From assembly GCA_045600045.1 (NCBI GenBank), contig JAZRXD010000084.1:1-7643 (forward strand): DNA of 7,643 nucleotides, read 5' to 3'. This document shows positions 7,252 through 7,643 of this stretch, piece by piece. The number at the start of each line of letters is the position of its first letter. The first letter of the stretch is position 1. Both the position numbers and the translations under genes were made by a program. The DNA is from UBA1715 sp045600045. GTDB taxonomy: Bacteria > Bacteroidota > Bacteroidia > Bacteroidales > UBA1715. Below the pieces are notes generated by a model. It ran no database searches. It worked only from the letters and a program-made list of their open reading frames with translations, and was not told the origin of the DNA.

Positions 7252-7277
7252 TTACATTAAATCGAACACGAATGTAA
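7252..7277. repeat. Inverted repeat in the HTH-folC spacer
   Basis: TTACATT (7252-7258) and AATGTAA (7271-7277) form perfect 7-base arms around 12 bases, with a small inner CG/CG pairing possible. Together they occupy 26 of the 34 spacer bases, starting five bases before the folC ATG. It could be an operator with half-sites about 19 bases apart, or a weak RNA stem. No T run follows, so it is not a standard terminator. Confidence 0.5.
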
Positions 7278-7281
7278 TAAT

Positions 7282-7643
7282 TTATTCGGGATAGGATTCA
7301 GAAAACGTCTTATCTGTGTAAAAAGTTACGATTTTTTCTATTTGCTTTCGTGGAGCAGGCGGTACAACAGTTTGAGAAACAGTTGGTTGAACTAATACAT
7401 CTTGTTTTGGTTGTTTAGCTTCTTCAACCTCAGAAATAAACAAATCTTGTTGGATTGGTTCAATTTGCGGCCCCGAAAACGATTGATTTTCCGATTTGAT
7501 TCCCGTCAACAGCCATTTTGCGTCAATATTTTTATATACGGTCAACACTTTTTGAATAAAATCCAATCCTGGTTTATTTCGTTCTGCTGCTAATTGAGAA
7601 ATAGAAGAAGACTGCACACCAATTTTTTCGGCAAATGCCTTAT
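7282..7643 (-). CDS. XRE-type helix-turn-helix regulator, C-terminal part (5' end beyond window)
   Basis: The frame is open through the right edge, and 119 residues are visible. Residues 1-40 (FAEKIGVQSSSISQL...RNKPGLDFIQKVL) match a Cro/CI-family HTH: the AEKIG helix, a turn, and the recognition helix SSSISQLA, followed by the RNKPGLDFI segment and the ending NIDAKWLLTG common in Bacteroidota XRE proteins. Only the first helix and start appear to be missing. A Pro/Gln/Glu-rich linker (about residues 60-100, QPKQ, PPAPRK) leads to a short conserved-looking tail, KIVTFYTDKTF. It is likely a small DNA-binding regulator of about 130-140 residues; its target is unknown. The GTG at 7617 lies inside the HTH and is not the start. 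The gene ends 34 bases before folC in the same direction and is probably co-transcribed with it. Confidence 0.78.
   Translation of the reverse strand, partial: KAFAEKIGVQSSSISQLAAERNKPGLDFIQKVLTVYKNIDAKWLLTGIKSENQSFSGPQIEPIQQDLFISEVEEAKQPKQDVLVQPTVSQTVVPPAPRKQIEKIVTFYTDKTFSESYPE

Overview
The window (about 35-40% G+C by eye) looks like chromosomal DNA of a member of the Bacteroidota, most likely the order Bacteroidales. Three things point there: promoters of the TTTG-N19-TAnnTTTG type typical of this phylum, a secreted multi-PKD-domain protein with a signal peptide ending ...VFA|Q, and weak or absent Shine-Dalgarno sequences. The species cannot be told from the sequence alone.

Layout, left to right. 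Positions 1-1472 (minus) hold the N-terminal 490 residues of a secreted PKD-repeat protein whose C-terminus lies beyond the left edge. A 185-bp divergent spacer follows. A family 2-like glycosyltransferase (1658-2563, plus) is the only plus-strand gene, and its last 13 bases overlap, tail to tail, the end of asnB (2551-4428, minus). Upstream of asnB lie an aspartate/aromatic aminotransferase gene (4494-5690, minus), a tRNA-Val(UAC) gene (5815-5889, minus), folC (5955-7247, minus) and the 3' part of a helix-turn-helix regulator gene (7282-7643, minus; its start is beyond the right edge).

The right-hand two thirds therefore read leftward as a chain: HTH regulator, folC, tRNA-Val, aminotransferase, asnB. 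At least three transcription units can be drawn: HTH-folC (34-bp gap), tRNA-Val (own promoter at 5921-5951, strong terminator at 5771-5810) and the aminotransferase (own -7 box at 5717-5724, terminator at 4432-4470). How asnB is expressed is the most curious point. The aminotransferase terminator ends three bases before the asnB start codon, and that start is fixed by the catalytic Cys2, so asnB has almost no room for a separate leader.

Functionally, most genes are housekeeping: aspartate supply, asparagine synthesis or a related amidotransfer, folate polyglutamylation and valine decoding. The left end is cell-surface related (PKD protein, glycosyltransferase). I see no mobile element, CRISPR array, phage gene or defence system, and nothing that I would call a new multi-gene system. 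The points worth a second look are regulatory or architectural.
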